The notes under the pieces were generated by a model. That model saw nothing but the letters and a program-made list of their open reading frames with translations. It did no database searches and had not been told where the DNA came from. A stretch of 64,000 bases of DNA, from positions 1 to 64,000 of the forward strand of contig VCJN01002072.1 of NCBI GenBank assembly GCA_006384855.1, in the 5' to 3' direction. Position numbers and translations under genes: made by a program. Source of the DNA: Tetraselmis striata (Eukaryota; Chlorophyta; Chlorodendrophyceae; Chlorodendrales; Chlorodendraceae). Of this stretch, positions 24,227 to 35,594 are shown piece by piece. How positions within the stretch are numbered: the first letter of the stretch is position 1; each line of letters begins with the position of its first letter.

Positions 24227-25533
24227 CGGTCTTTATACATGTGTACTGCCGGTTTTAACTTATGGGTGTGAAGTATGGGGCACGGATAGAACTAGCGGCG
24301 CAAATAAATTACAAACCGTACTCAATCAGTGCTTGCGGTGCCTCATTGGGGTGGGTAAAAACTCCCCTGGGGTGGCCACTGCACCGATGATGCGGGAGTT
24401 GGATATTGCGCCCATAGAGGCTACGGCCGCTGCGGCACGGGCTCGGGCGTTCCTTAAAGCATCCAACTTCAAGACATGTATAACCCATTTAGTAGATCAG
24501 CCAAGTCGGGCGCGCCCTAACACGTGGACGTCAGGGACTGTGCGGTGGTTAGATCGACTATCTAGGGCGAACGTAGTGCTAGCTGAGGGGGCGCACCATC
24601 CACTTGAGTGGAGGTCACTAGCCGCGCGCGATGCCGCTAAACTAGTAAAGGCATCGGTGTGGGCGCGTTACGAATCGTCGGCATCGTTAGCACGCAATAA
24701 AACCTGGGGTATATATGGCCAGGCGTCTTATGCGTCAAACCCGTTGCCACAGCAGTACGGTATGGGCGTCCCCGCGGAGGTTGTGGCCGGGTTGCACATT
24801 ATATATGATACAATTACGCACCCGAGTATTTCCCACTGCCCGCCGATTGGCCCGGATTCATGCCGTGCCTGAGCGGTTCCTTGAACACTGCCCTGCATGT
24901 GGCGGAGGTGAATCTGAGACTATCGAACATATGTTGGTGGAGTGCCCGCGGTGGGGGTATCACCGTCATACTTTTGGGTTGTTAGTTCCGGAGTTCAGGG
25001 ATTCTATTAGTAGTCAGGTTATTGCGTCAACACCTGAGGACTTAACTGCCTTTATTTTGGGCCGGGTCCCCCCCTCCCTTCACGGCGCCTTGGATTTTAC
25101 TGGGAATGGGAAAATTTTCCAGCTATGGCGTCGGGCCCTCCCTCACATTGCCTTTTTTGCTGCACATGTATCGCACTCCCGAAATGCTTTGCTCCGCGGG
25201 TTGGGGCTTGCCCCAACTCGCATTACTCGAATGGGCCGACGCCCAAACGGGTAGGGCGCACCTTTCGTGGTCAGTGCCGGGTATCCAACGGCAGTGTTAA
25301 CGGCAGTGTTAGCGGCAGTGTTTTAGACGGTGAGCCAACGGTGTTGGAAATTCCGTCATTGGCCTCGAAGTAGTCTTGCAGAATGCTTCGGCAATTTGCT
25401 TTAAGACTATAACGGAGCGTCGCCTACCCATGGCTTTCCGTAACTGGATTGCTGCCTCAACGGCCGTCGTAGAGACATTAATTGCAAGGGTTCCACTGAT
25501 GCCAGTCCTGTCCCGGGGGAGAAAAAACATTCG

Positions 25534-25867
25534 ATACAACGTTTCGGACAAGTAGTTTTTTATACGTTTCGGACCTACGGGCAACTTAACCTGGTGTGAT
25601 GGTACTGGTACTAGTACTAGTGTGAATTAATATACATATCATTCTGGATTTCTGTATATGAATTTATTGAATGTGCATTTAGCACATAATGTAATCTCAT
25701 TATATACAAGGCCAGTAACAAGTCCACCACGGAGGACTGGTAAAAGTAAAGTAAAGTTCGCCCCGTGACATCTGCCGAAGCCGCCCCAACACTTGACCTC
25801 GTGCGCCAACTGCGGCCGTAGAACTAAGATCTGTAAGCCCGAAGACCATTGCCTCATTCAAACCCCG
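25534..25867. other. Spacer after LINE copy 2
   Basis: AT-rich sequence with a short (TACTAG)n-like run at 25605-25620. No gene was seen. Confidence 0.4.
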
Positions 25868-25990
25868 AAGGGCCAATGCATCAACCGGGTAAACCCGGGA
25901 CACGCCGGGCCGATATTGCCGAAATACATCGGCCAGGAATCGAACCCGGATCTCTCGCATACGAGGCTCAACCCAGCGGCGTACCAGTAG
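25868..25990 (-). repeat. tRNA-derived SINE-like unit, copy 1
   Basis: On the minus strand a tRNA-like segment contains a Pol III B-box match (GGGTTCGATTCC) preceded by a CTCGTATGCGAGAG stem. It is followed by a body with a CCGATGTATTTCGGC hairpin and CCCGGGTTTACCCGG. The same unit occurs at 28938-29062. The anticodon loop is collapsed, so this is not a working tRNA gene. Confidence 0.55.
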
Positions 25991-27048
25991 GCGGTATAAA
26001 CCGGCAACGCTGCTTGTTATAATATGTATGTACATATATTCGGCGGGTGGTATACAACAACGTGAAAGCAACAAGGTAAAGCAAGGACGTAGAGCAACTA
26101 CAAGGTAAATCAACAAGGCAAAGTAGCAGCTTGACCTCCATCCGACTCTTCCCCGTGTGACCAACCCCATCATTACTTCATGACTTGAGGGTGGCCGTGT
26201 TTCGCCACCCTTCAAGCGTTAGTAAGAATCGTTTAGGTGTCGATATACTGCTATCATTGGGGGAGAATGGGATTAATGCGGAGGCTTTAAAGTGTGGCGG
26301 CAACATGGATAATTGGATAAGTGGTGGCGGTTTTCAATCACGGATAATTTGGCAGCAGTTGTGCCAAATGGGATGGTAAAGTCGGCAGTAGCAAGCATGA
26401 ACCGACAGGTCGCGCGCCGGCAACGAGTGTGTCGACTCGACAGGCAACGGGCCCGAATAATAGGAGATGCGCAGACACCGGCAGCACGCATGGATTCGGC
26501 CGCACTCTCAGGATTAGCTCGTTCACTGGGGACATGCCAATAGGCATAGTCTCCGGAATGAGGGTATAGACACGGCCAGTAAGAAAGATGTTCGATTGAC
26601 TTACAACTCGAAATCGAATCTAGACTAGCCCCAAACCGTCACTGACCGCCATGGCGGTTCAAGTTTGGCTTGGTAATACCCTTAGCTGCCTTTTTGGCAT
26701 CCACTGTCTGGGCCATGCGTAAATGTTTTTTCACACCTTTTCACACCTCATATCAATCATGCACAAATACCTCAACTCAAACCTCAACCTCGTAGTCACG
26801 TTGCGACTCATAACTTGCTGCGCATATTCTAAAACCTCATCGCGTGCATCACCAGCGCGCCGACGGACTAGCTACCAGCATTACTCCCACATTTTTCGTC
26901 ACATCAGCGCGTAGCCGTACGCGTACCTGTTGGTGGTTGGTTATTGGTTGTCGTCGTCGACGAGGCAAGAAGCAAAACGAGGAAATCGGAGATTAGTCGC
27001 CATATCTTTGAATACACCGCATGCTAAATAAAATACAATTAATCTGTA
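25991..27048. other. Intergenic, short frames only
   Basis: A plus-strand frame at 26185-26379 (LGVDILLSLGENGINAEALK...) looks weakly protein-like but has no recognised motif. A (TACATA)-rich patch lies at 26020-26040. Nothing else could be supported. Confidence 0.3.
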
Positions 27049-27858
27049 TTAATACGGGCCGCCCGCGGCCGACACGATAATCCTTAAACCATTCACCCGC
27101 GAGACGACTACCGGTACGGTAGTGGATTGTATAGAATTATTGCAGGGTACCAGGTACCTGGTACGGGTAGCGGACAGGACGGCAGGTCGATACGCGACTC
27201 GCATGAGCAGTAGCATGAGTAACTTATGAATTGTAATTAATAAAGTATGGTAAGAGGACAAGAGGTACCCCGCAGTATGGGGATATATACTGTACGGGTA
27301 CGAATGCACGGAGACAGAGCGACCTACGGGGATAAGTTGGAACCCGTTAATTTCCGCAAGATTGAGAATTCCCGGGGCCCAGTGGACGAGGTATTGGTTG
27401 ACGCCATTTGGTCGGAGGGGGGCGCCGCAGAAAAGACCGTCATCTTGCAATACAAGCAACGCTGCAAGCGGGGCGCCAATGGGCGCAAACGGGGCGTCGC
27501 GGGGCGAAGGAACCGTAAAGAAAGGAGAGATAAGAATGGCGATAATCCGGAGAGAAGCGCACAGCACACGAGCGACCACCTCTATGCGGGCTAGACGCTC
27601 AACTAAAGCCATAAGCAGCGAATCGTCCCCGAGGCGATTGTGAAGTGATAGGTTCAACCCCAGCTTTTCCTCCCACCCAACTAGTAGCCAATAATAAGGC
27701 AATGGCATGTTGCGAACGCGAAACCCCCAACAAGGGACAGCCGAGTACTTGCTAGCAAGCAAACCACGTTGCCATGCACCGCTTGGTAATGTCGTTGACG
27801 AAGCCGGAGCTCCGAAGAAGGGGGGGGGGGGGGGGGGGGGAGCATAGGGATGGCACAT
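27049..27858 (-). pseudogene. Fragment of the RNase H-type LINE family
   Basis: The minus-strand frame reads VRNMPLPYYWLLVGWEEKLG, NLSLHNRLGDDSLLMALVER, PSPRDAPFAPIGAPLAALL and VNQYLVHWAPGILNLAEING. The last motif matches LVHWAPEILNLAEIN at about 45157-45200 in the LINE at 44-47 kb, so both belong to one family. The frame begins in a poly-C tract at 27820-27840. It is a short internal piece without catalytic residues. Confidence 0.5.
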
Positions 27859-27879
27859 CAGGCGGACAAATAACAGGTG

Positions 27880-28720
27880 TCAACGGTTAGCACCACGAGA
27901 GCAATGTAACAATCGAGACGACATCCGCCTCAAAAGCACAACGGTAGTTGCCACTCTGCGGCGTGATATCGTATATATATACAGGTACCCCCCCGTAACG
28001 ACCTCAGGTACAAATCGTACATATACTAGTGCATAGCGTATATAGACATCGTAATTATGAAGTAACTTGACAGTTGAATCAGCGATGCGTCGTTTTTTCA
28101 TAAAATTTTAAAAGAACGGGTTCTATATCACTGGCCTACAGTTCCATGAATTGCATTGCCAGCGCTTTGAAGTACCAGCAGCGAGCGTTTGCATTGCCGG
28201 CGCTTTGAAGTACCTGAGTTTTTTTTTCCATTACCAGCAGCGAGTAGCGAGTACCAATACCAGTACCAGCAGTACCAGCAGTACCAGCAGCGAGTAGCGA
28301 GTTCCAGTACCAGCAGCGAGCGTTCGCATTGCCAGCGCTTTGAAGTACCAGAGTTGTTTTTTCCATTACTAACAAGCGAGTAGCGAGTACCAGTACTCAT
28401 AGCCTCCCAACCGTGAGATCGTAATCGGACGGCTGTGTAATTAAGGACCGTGGGCGGGTGGGTGGATTATAGTACTTAGTATTACATGCCAGTAGATAAG
28501 CGCTTCAGTCATGCACCTATAGTCATGCACCGATCCGCTGCACTATACGGGTACCCGTACGGCAATGAAGCTCACCGCCGAAAAATCGACGCTTCGCTGG
28601 ATCACACTACATCCTCCACCCCCCCCCCCCCCCCCCCCCCCTCCCCCCGCGTGACATCGTTTTTCGGCTTCAATAGGGCGGATCGAAAGGTCGACCTCTA
28701 GGTCATTGACAAGACCCGAT
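27880..28720. repeat. Imperfect minisatellite and low-complexity stretch
   Basis: GCATTGCC(A/G)GCGCTTTGAA followed by GTACC recurs near 28153, 28191 and 28328, interspersed with runs of AGTACCAGC/AGCGAGT (28240-28320). A poly-C tract lies at 28619-28642. No gene was seen. Confidence 0.6.
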
Positions 28721-28937
28721 AACTAGTGTAAGTATAATCGAGGATTTGTCTCAAAAGCACGACACTTACCACACGGCGGCGTATTATCGTATACAACATG
28801 TATTCGTCGCAAACTCGGGTGCACATCTTACATGTATGCGTAACGTATATATAGTATGTATAGATATACGGAAAAACAAGAAGTGATACTAGAACTTCAA
28901 TTAGAATATTACACCCTTCAATTAGTATGTTACACCC

Positions 28938-29062
28938 GAATGCATCCACCGGGTAAACCCGGGACACGCTGGGCCGATATTGCCGAAATACATCGGCCAA
29001 GAATCGAACCCGGGTCTCTCGCATACGAGACGACCGCTCAACCGAGCGGACAAGGGATGTAC
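28938..29062 (-). repeat. tRNA-derived SINE-like unit, copy 2
   Basis: This is the same unit as at 25868-25990 but with a better preserved D-arm (CCGCTCGGTTGAGCGG, A-box region) and the B-box GGGTTCGATTC on the minus strand. The shared body extends to the GGTGGATGCATT sequence. It is a likely Pol III-driven SINE; the tRNA of origin is uncertain. Confidence 0.55.
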
Positions 29063-29870
29063 TGAGGACTGGTACCCCTTCGACCCCCGGCTTCTGGCTG
29101 TGGCGTGGCCGGTGGGGGTTCAGCACCGTGGGGCATCCTCGGGGCTCCCCATGCCCCTCTGCTAGGGCGTCTGCCGTGTGGGTCGCGTTCCGGCGGGGGC
29201 GGTGATGGTGAATTGGTGATGGGCGCGCGGCTCTGCGATGGCGCGGGTGCAACAGTCGACGCCCGGGGGGGGGGGGGGGGGGGGGGCGCGCAAACCTGCA
29301 GTTCCGGTGTTGCGATGGCGGCTGCGGACTCACCTACTTGCGGCCCGGCCCCCTGTGCAAGCACGTGAACCACGGGATGGAGTCCGACGTGCCGGCGGTA
29401 GCTGCCATGCTCCTCGCCTACATTGTGACTTGCAACCCCTCCGTGTATGTGCGGTGCCCCCCCCCCCCCCCCCCCCCGAGCCGGCTGCCCGCGCTCGGGC
29501 CACCACGTGTTCCATGGCGCGCGAGCGGCAACCCGTGCCGCCACATGTGACTTCTGCAGCCCCCTCCCCCATGCCACAGCTCCGCCCCCCGGTATTGCTC
29601 TTCCGGCGTCGGCGGCTGGCGTGCGGGCGCTGCAGCTTTGTGGCGGGCGTGGTATTGGCGGGAAAGGGCGCTGCTACTCCCCGGTATTCGGAATGCCTGC
29701 AATGAGGTATCCATGGGTGCGATACTTTATGGCTTGCGCCAACACCCGCGTCTACATGGCCTGATCCTACAGTGGCACCCCTCCGTCAGCAGCACCTCCT
29801 TCTCTACTAGAATCGCGGCCGGGTGCTACTGCTCCGCCCTCGGGTACGGGTACGGGTGCTGCCTCCGATG
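29063..29870. other. GC-rich stretch with poly-G and poly-C tracts, coding status unclear
   Basis: Overlapping frames on both strands are inflated by Gly/Pro from homopolymers at 29266-29286 and 29458-29477. The plus strand near 29500-29760 may be the upstream part of the retroelement fragment that follows, but no motif was recognised. Confidence 0.35.
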
Positions 29871-29874
29871 ATCA

Positions 29875-30363
29875 GCCCACGACCACCATGGTTGTCCAAC
29901 GCCACCTCAGCCGTGCGATTCACTTGCGTGACTTCGTGGCCCTCGATCTTGGCTTCCCAAGTACGGCTGCCGCGGCCGCGCGACTTGATACCTTGCGCAT
30001 GTACCCCGCGTGCGGGCCGGGCTCCCTATTGCTTTTCCAATCGGATCACCAATCAGCCCGCAAGATTCCCCATGCTGCTTATTCGGCCGCCGTTGCGCGG
30101 GTGCTGGGCCTTCACCCGTGCGGGGGTCCCGCGCTTGTCACATGCCCTTGCCCCACATGTGGTATTGATCCCTTATGGCTTCGCTCTACGGATGGTTCAA
30201 ACCGAAACGCTACGGATTTCGTCGTTGATCATCTGCCCATCTGCCCCGTCGCGAACTACAAGCACCGCATGCATACCGCTTTGAAGAATTTGTGGGCTTG
30301 CGTGGCGATTGAAGCGGGGGCGGTGCTTAACCGGGACCGCGCTCGGGACGAGTCGGCGACTTG
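29875..30363 (+). pseudogene. C-terminal fragment of a retroelement (zinc knuckle region)
   Basis: The frame reads RHLSRAIHLRDFVALDLGFP, ARKIPHAAYSAAVARVLGLH, then a zinc-knuckle arrangement CPCPTCGIDPLW...DHLPICPVANYKHRMHTALK and NLWACVAIEAGAVLNRDRAR before TGA at 30361-30363. Cys-Cys-His-Cys spacing followed by an H...L..W..IA helix is typical of the region between RT and a restriction-like endonuclease in CRE/R2-like and related algal retroelements. RT core and endonuclease are absent. Confidence 0.5.
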
Positions 30364-30741
30364 ACCCTTGAGACGAGTGAGCCGCGCCCAACGGACCGCT
30401 CGCGGCCGTCGGATTTGACGCTAGCGGGGTGGGGAGCCCGGTGTACAATTACATTATTGATTTCGCGTAAGTGTCCTCCACGAACGACCCCCGCTGGTGC
30501 ACCCCGGGGATCGCGCCAACCGAGGCGAGCATGGTAAATTTGCAGCGGACCGCTCCGAAACAGTAAGTCAATTATCTTTATAGGTCGGTCATTTTTTCGT
30601 AGGTTACTGTGGCAAGGAACCAAGGTGACAACACATGGCGAAAGATGCTCTCAAAGTGCCAAATCAAGATGCCAGCCACCTTGTCTATTGTGACTCTAGT
30701 GGGGCTCGGCTCAAGTTGGAAATTGGCACGGCGAAATGGTG

Positions 30742-31540
30742 TCATTTGCACCTCTGCTGGATTTGAAACGGGGCGGGGGGGGGGGACGAGGGCCGGTAGA
30801 TGAGGTGATTTTCAGTCCACTCCAACGTTACAATTGCCGTACCGGCTGCGGCCTCGTTGGCGGCGGCCTCCTTCTCCAGTCGCTTGTGATAGTCTCGGAC
30901 ACCACGGGGCGGCTTGCGCTGACCGCCGCCCTTGGGTGGCTCGGGGCACACCTTGGACTTGGCCTTGGCCTTGGGTGGCTCGGGAGCCACCTTGGACTTG
31001 GCCTTGGCCTTGGGTGCGTCGGGCTTGCGGTCGGCCTTGGGCTTGGGTCTGCTGGGTTTGGCCTCAACGTGGGCGAGGTTTTGAAGGGGCCGCTCATCGT
31101 CAGATGATTCACACCTTTGGGTAGGCGGTATCTGTGGGTCTCTCTCTCCGCCTTCGTCCAGCATGCCCATCCCCTCGAGTAGTAGGTCGTCTTCACAGGA
31201 ATCTGAGGTACATCGGTGAAAATGTCTTGGTATAAGTTAATTATTCATAGAAACTTGCGCATGCTATGGAAAGGGATATACCTTCGCCTCGAGGGGCGTG
31301 TGCCTTTTTGAGATGGGCCGGCAGCTTGAGCAAAGGGAAGTCAAGAAAGGTCTCGTCTGTGCCCGGGTGTGCCTTCAAGTAGCGGTGCTCGATCTCTTCT
31401 TGGAAAGTCCTCAATCGCATGCTGCAAGCATGCTCCTCAATGTGCAGGTTGTGCTCCCACACGTCCACGCGCTTGGTCGCGTCTTCCAGATGAGTCTTGT
31501 TACTGGCGACCAGCACCACATGAAGAGCGTTTCCGTGGGA
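30742..31540 (-). CDS. C-terminal exons of a multi-exon gene of unknown function
   Basis: Exon 31540-31282 reads SHGNALHVVLVASNKTHLED, RVDVWEHNLHIEEHACSMRL and LLKLPAHLKKAHAPRGE. A clean intron 31281-31203 (GTATAT...CCTCAG, phase 1) joins it to exon 31202-30742, which is acidic first (DSCEDDLLLEGMGMLDEGGE) and then strongly basic (repeated PKAKAKSKV), ending QQRCK before TGA. The frame is continuous over the junction, which is good evidence for splicing. The Lys/Pro-rich end suggests a nuclear or nucleic-acid-binding protein. A poly-C patch (RPSSPPP) near the end may be intronic. It probably continues the coding sequence at 31.7-33.0 kb. Confidence 0.5.
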
Positions 31541-31664
31541 CTACTTCGCCCTAGCGGCAGCTGCGACCTGCACACGCAACTAGATGAGATTTGGGTCATC
31601 CCGCTTGCTTTTATGGGATGATTGGGTCGGGCAACCAGTGATGATTCGGCCTACCAATGTTCAT

Positions 31665-33009
31665 AATTGTGCCGCGTGCGGGGACCCGTCCAAGATGATT
31701 CTCATGACAGCCACTGGTTTATGGTACTTGTTCATAGGGCCCCCCTTGTCGAGGAATTGCAGCCTTCCCGGCACATGCGCGTGGATAAAATTGGTGAAAT
31801 AACGCTGCGGGGCTTTCGGTTCGGGCTTGATGAATCTCGCGGGTGTCGAATCGCCGGGATTGTCGCGCAAGCATAACCGCATGTGCTCTCCCTGGTGGAT
31901 CCACCTCTTGCCAATGCATGGCTGAGAGTAGGGGCCCTTGCTCCAATATATCACCTTTAAGTTCCGACGTTGGTTATTCAAAACAGAGCTGGCGGTTCCA
32001 AACTATTACTCTGATAAAAACCATACCACCGGTGTTGAGAATCTGCCCCCGCTCGACTCTGCCAACTCCAACGTGGCGGCGAACTCACTTTTACCCCATC
32101 ACGATTCTCTTTCGAATTCGAGGGCTCGTGCTCCCGCAACAATTGTTGGCTTCCCCAAAGGCGGTTTTGTCGCTCCGTAGTTCGTGTTTGCGACCACGAG
32201 TGAGATGTCGCCGGGGGCATTGTTTGTGATCTCGTCCATGACATCTCGGCAGTCTCCTGGGGGTCATCACGCGAATCAGGGTCACCTACATTCCACCGAA
32301 AGCAATCGCACAGGCGAAAAGGCACAGTATCAATGGAACTTACCGTTGCTGGAAATGTACATGATATCGTCGCAATTGGCCAGCCGCTTGTAGCCTTGGG
32401 AATAACGGCCGTCCTCTTGCGCCTTGCTTGCGCCAGGAACTCCTGCCACACTTCCAAGGCAACGATCTGCATAGTAGGGTCGCTGAATTTGTTGGTCTTA
32501 GTATTCGAACCATTCACTTGAAGACCGGATAGGTGCTTCAGCATGGTTTTGTCTTTGTGGAGCATGCGTTCGGGGAGAATTCCGATGAGAACGTTATCAT
32601 ACGAGTCAATAATATGCATGTCATGAGGGTGTATTCTATGGGCACGTACTTGATTGGTCTCACTAGTTCGTGAAAGCCGAGCACAGATGATCGGATCACT
32701 TTCGCGAGATTGGGGCCGAAAGCGAAGGTTGACAACTTTTTTTATCAGGGGTGTCGAGTCCACCTACTCTTCCTTTGTGAGACCTGCCTCTATCGTGATG
32801 CACAAAAGGCGTCGTAGGTTCTTCTCGATCAGGTTGCATATGGCGCCACCACTGCCCCGACCAAGGACCTTCGTGCCCATGGAGAAGAACTTGAGGTTGA
32901 CGATGATGATGTGTGTCACGGAATCTTGGATTTGCGAGAACATCAGGAGCGGGGGTGACCGTGGGTCCGAACTGCGACAGGTTAAAGCAATAACATCAGG
33001 TTACTTACG
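31665..33009 (-). CDS. Middle exons of the 30.7-36 kb unknown gene
   Basis: From high to low coordinate: SVTHIIIVNLKFFSMGTKVL and GRGSGGAICNLIEKNLRRLL (32968-32780), an in-frame TAG (32764-32766), VDSTPLIKKVVNLRF, then NVLIGILPERMLHKDKTMLK and EVWQEFLAQ, EDGRYSQGYKRLANCDDIMY up to 32344. An 87-nt intron (32343-32257, GTAAGT...CCCCCAG, phase 1) leads without frame change to GDCRDVMDEITNNAPGDISL, VVANTNYGATKPPLGKPTIV, and on through TGA (32099-32101), TAA and TAG (32006-32008, 32003-32005) into NLKVIYWSKGPYSQPCIGKR and FLDKGGPMNKYHKPVAVMRI. Two or three frameshifts occur in the first part. No domain is recognised; the NTNYG and YWSKGP blocks faintly recall nucleic-acid methyltransferases, at very low confidence. 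Confidence 0.45.
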
Positions 33010-34062
33010 CTGTTGGGGCTCCAGAACTTTTCCCCGCCGGGACAGCGAGGTAGAGATGTCAGCTCAGCCAAAAAACCCTGGTCGACATCTGTTGTATCCA
33101 CCTCCATGTCCCATGCGATGCCCGCGCCCCGTGGATTGAGTTTGGCTTCCAAACACCAATGGATTTTGTAGTGCTTGGGCGTAGAGACGTCTGCCATGGC
33201 GAAAGCGTTCTTGATGCCTACTGGCATGAATATTTCTTATTCGTTCACCTTCACGAGGGTCGCTCTGACCTCCTTATCGTTTGGGTGTGGGATTATGCAG
33301 TCGCGGTACGCTTCCATCAGCTCCTTCACGGCGTTCCACGTGGTCTCGGCCTCGAACACGGCTGCTTTCAGAAGATTCCACGATGAGGGCAGTGCCGGTC
33401 CGTCGATGTCCATCTCAGAGATTTTCAGCAGCTTCCACGCGGGGCTGACTTTCTGTGATGTTCTCTCGGTATCAATTAGCGTTTAAATCAATGCTGTTGC
33501 GCTGCCGCTCGTGAAGGCGTCAAAGGCCGCGTCATGGAGCTCGTCTTGTTCCAGGTGGGGTGCCTTTTTCTTCAGCCCATCGACCCATTTGTCGTAGCTC
33601 CTCCTCAACGCGACGGCGGTGTCGAATAGAGTGTTCTTTGCTGTGGTGCTGCTGATATTGTTGTGTTGCGCACCTAGCTAGCCACATGTCGATCAGCAAG
33701 CTGGCGGTTATCACCCGTTTGGTATCACAAGCTGACTCCATCCCCCTAATAACATGAGCTACACATACCTCGCGAAGGTGTCGGATAGGTTGGCGTAACA
33801 TAGAGCTCGAGTCCACCAAACGTTCAGCTGGTCGCCATCCGGTCTGTTGACATGGTCCTCATTGATGATTCGTTGGCAAACTTCCCTCGTATTGTCTCCG
33901 GCGGTCACGAATGCCTTGTACTTCAAGTCAACCGGGTTTTTGCTCTCCGCTTATGTGTCCATCTCCTCTTTGACCGAATCGCGTGACTTGGACGCGCTGT
34001 TTTTGCTCTTCAAGAGGACCTCCGAAGGGCCTAGGTTTGGTCGATTACTAGATAACTGCGAC
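33009..34062 (-). CDS. Upstream exons of the unknown gene, with three in-frame TAA
   Basis: Exon 34062-33771 reads LLKSKNSASKSRDSVKEEMD, a TAA (33951-33953), AESKNPVDLKYKAFVTAGDN, REVCQRIINEDHVNRPDGDQ and LNVWWTRALCYANLSDTFA. A GTATGT intron (33770 to about 33677, phase 2) leads to STTAKNTLFDTAVALRRSYD, KWVDGLKKKAPHLEQDELHD, TAA (33483-33485), TLIDTERTSQKVSPAWKLLK, DIDGPALPSSWNLLKAAVFE, TAA (33237-33239) and EIFMPVGIKNAFAMADVSTP up to a GTAAGT donor at 33008. More than 200 codons of the second exon are in one frame with only the two TAA. Each TAA would make good sense as Gln. Function unknown. Confidence 0.5.
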
Positions 34063-34383
34063 GGGAATAACGAGTTAATATCCAGGCCACACCCCGCGCT
34101 CACATGAACCGAGGTCACCTCCAGTCAAGTGGGTATCTAGGGTATTCCGGATATCAAGGTTATTGGATGGCAGGGGTCTCAACGGACGTGCAAGGAGTGA
34201 CTGACCCGAAATGTGTGCATGATCGCTGCAACTAACGTTCTTGTCGTTGAGCGCTCTATCGCGGAAAGCGTCGGAGGAGCGGGGCAGCAACTCCGTGGTT
34301 TGAAGGAAGTACTCGCCGACTTGTTACGTAACCATCGTCGCGTTTTGTGGTGTCCCGTACAAGAAACCAAAACAATCGTGCAG

Positions 34384-35461
34384 CTACATGCAATATTCGG
34401 TTGTCACCTCGCAGGTTATCGCAATGGCGTCGAGAGCCCAGGAGCTTTTGCCGTATATCTTGATGGAGCCCGCGTCAGGTTGTAGCTCGTACGCTCCAAG
34501 CTTGCCTTCCTTGAAGAGTTTCTGGATGGGTCGGCCATACCTCGACATATCTTTGTAGACTGGTGGCTTGCCTTTCATCGCCAGCTCCGGGGCATCGTCC
34601 TCGTACTTCTTGCGGCTTAGCTTCGCAAATGGTTGACACATGCGGGACGGGTCGGCAACGACGCCCGGCACGTATCCCCAGATACCGACGTCGGGATGCG
34701 GCATCATCATGCCATGGACGAGCTTCTTTGGGTCGAGGAGCATGGCCAAAGCATGTTTGGCCTTGGGCCGTTTGACGTGCAACCTTACGTGGACCATATC
34801 GTCGAGCCTGAACTCGTCGTACTCCCCCATGTTTCGACGATACCGATCCTTGTGACCTCGCCCTCGTAGTCGGGAGACTTTATCATTGTGCTGGGAGGTA
34901 CACCCGACCCCCCACGTAGCATGTCCCGGACGAATTTAAACTCCACGACTCCACAATTGTGGACAAGGCACCAATCGAGGTGGTCTTCCAGCTTGTCCTT
35001 CACCTTTTTCCTGATTTAGTGCTCTTCGGTTTTGATGCACTTATCCTTGGCTTCTTTGGCACGGGCTCGGGCTGGATGACTGATGCGAGGAGGAAGAAGG
35101 CTCAGCGGCGGTTCCGTGGCTTGGGTGGTTCGGGACTCTTTTCGATTGTCATCGCGGTTTGTCACGCTGGCTATGTCTCGGGCTTTGTACTGTCACTTGG
35201 AGAGTTGGACGCTGGTGTTGAAGCAATATTGGGGCTACTGCGGTGCACGTTTGGTTGCGGCTCTTGAACCGGTGCCGAGGTGGTCCCGGGATAGTCAATA
35301 GGGCTCTCTCCAATGGGCGAGCTGACGACATCATGAATCTGTACATCGGGCGACCTTCTCCCTCCTTCCCTATGCTCCTTTTCAGGTTCGGCCACATCTG
35401 CTTCCGTACATTCGTAGAAGAGCTCCGACGGGAAATTGCTGACTACCGTAGTATGCCTCAA
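34384..35461 (-). CDS. N-terminal-side exons of the unknown gene
   Basis: 35461-35171 encodes a disordered Ser/Pro/Glu-rich part (TTVVSNFPSELFYECTEADV, then SSPIGESPIDYPGTTSAPVQ). From about 35060 a frame reads AKEAKDKCIKTEEH, TAA (35016-35018), IRKKVKDKLEDHLDWCLVHN and SPDYEGEVTRIGIVETW, then after one frameshift GEYDEFRLDDMVHVRLHVKR, HALAMLLDPKKLVHGMMMPH, DVGIWGYVPGVVADPSRMCQ and SIKIYGKSSWALDAIAITCE, where a GTGACA donor candidate follows. A GAGGTGACCTCGGTTC motif lies in the putative intron (34116-34131). No domain is recognised. Confidence 0.45.
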
Positions 35462-35594
35462 CCCCCGTAATTCTTTTGTGCAAGGCGTCCCGATATCATC
35501 AAAGGGGCCCGTTTGTTTGCAGCATAACTAGAGTTACTCGCGGCTACTTTACGGGACTCGAGGTCACCTGCATTCGGACGAATGTGGAACGTAC

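Larger units (their letters stand above)
21700..25533 (+). pseudogene. LINE (non-LTR retrotransposon) copy 2, nearly full length but broken
   Basis: 21784-22190 may be the end of an ORF1-like frame. From about 22196 an apurinic-type endonuclease begins (CVATLNVNGLSS, DVLLVQETT); it stops near 22660, so its catalytic C-terminal half is missing. RT follows: NGINGHITWEELVQALRRL, then MDNYRGISIMGAAMKLL, FIDFRKAYDNVPHE (catalytic D), GLRQGCPASPILF, LYADDAVGI (catalytic DD), thumb, and later the zinc knuckle CPACGGGESETIEHMLVECP. Frameshifts occur near 23100, 24160 and 24790, and there is an in-frame TGA near 22767. Two microsatellites inside the RT, (CCCATA)n and (GT)n, are absent from copy 1. The 3' end near 25533 matches copy 1. 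Confidence 0.85.

Noticed and set aside
23104..24258. Intact reverse transcriptase gene
   Set aside because: The frame has the catalytic residues but starts inside the RT domain after a frameshift and ends in a GT repeat, so it is not a complete gene.
28995..29062. A functional tRNA gene
   Set aside because: B-box and D-arm are recognisable but the anticodon loop is missing bases and the acceptor stem does not pair; it is a SINE-like derivative.
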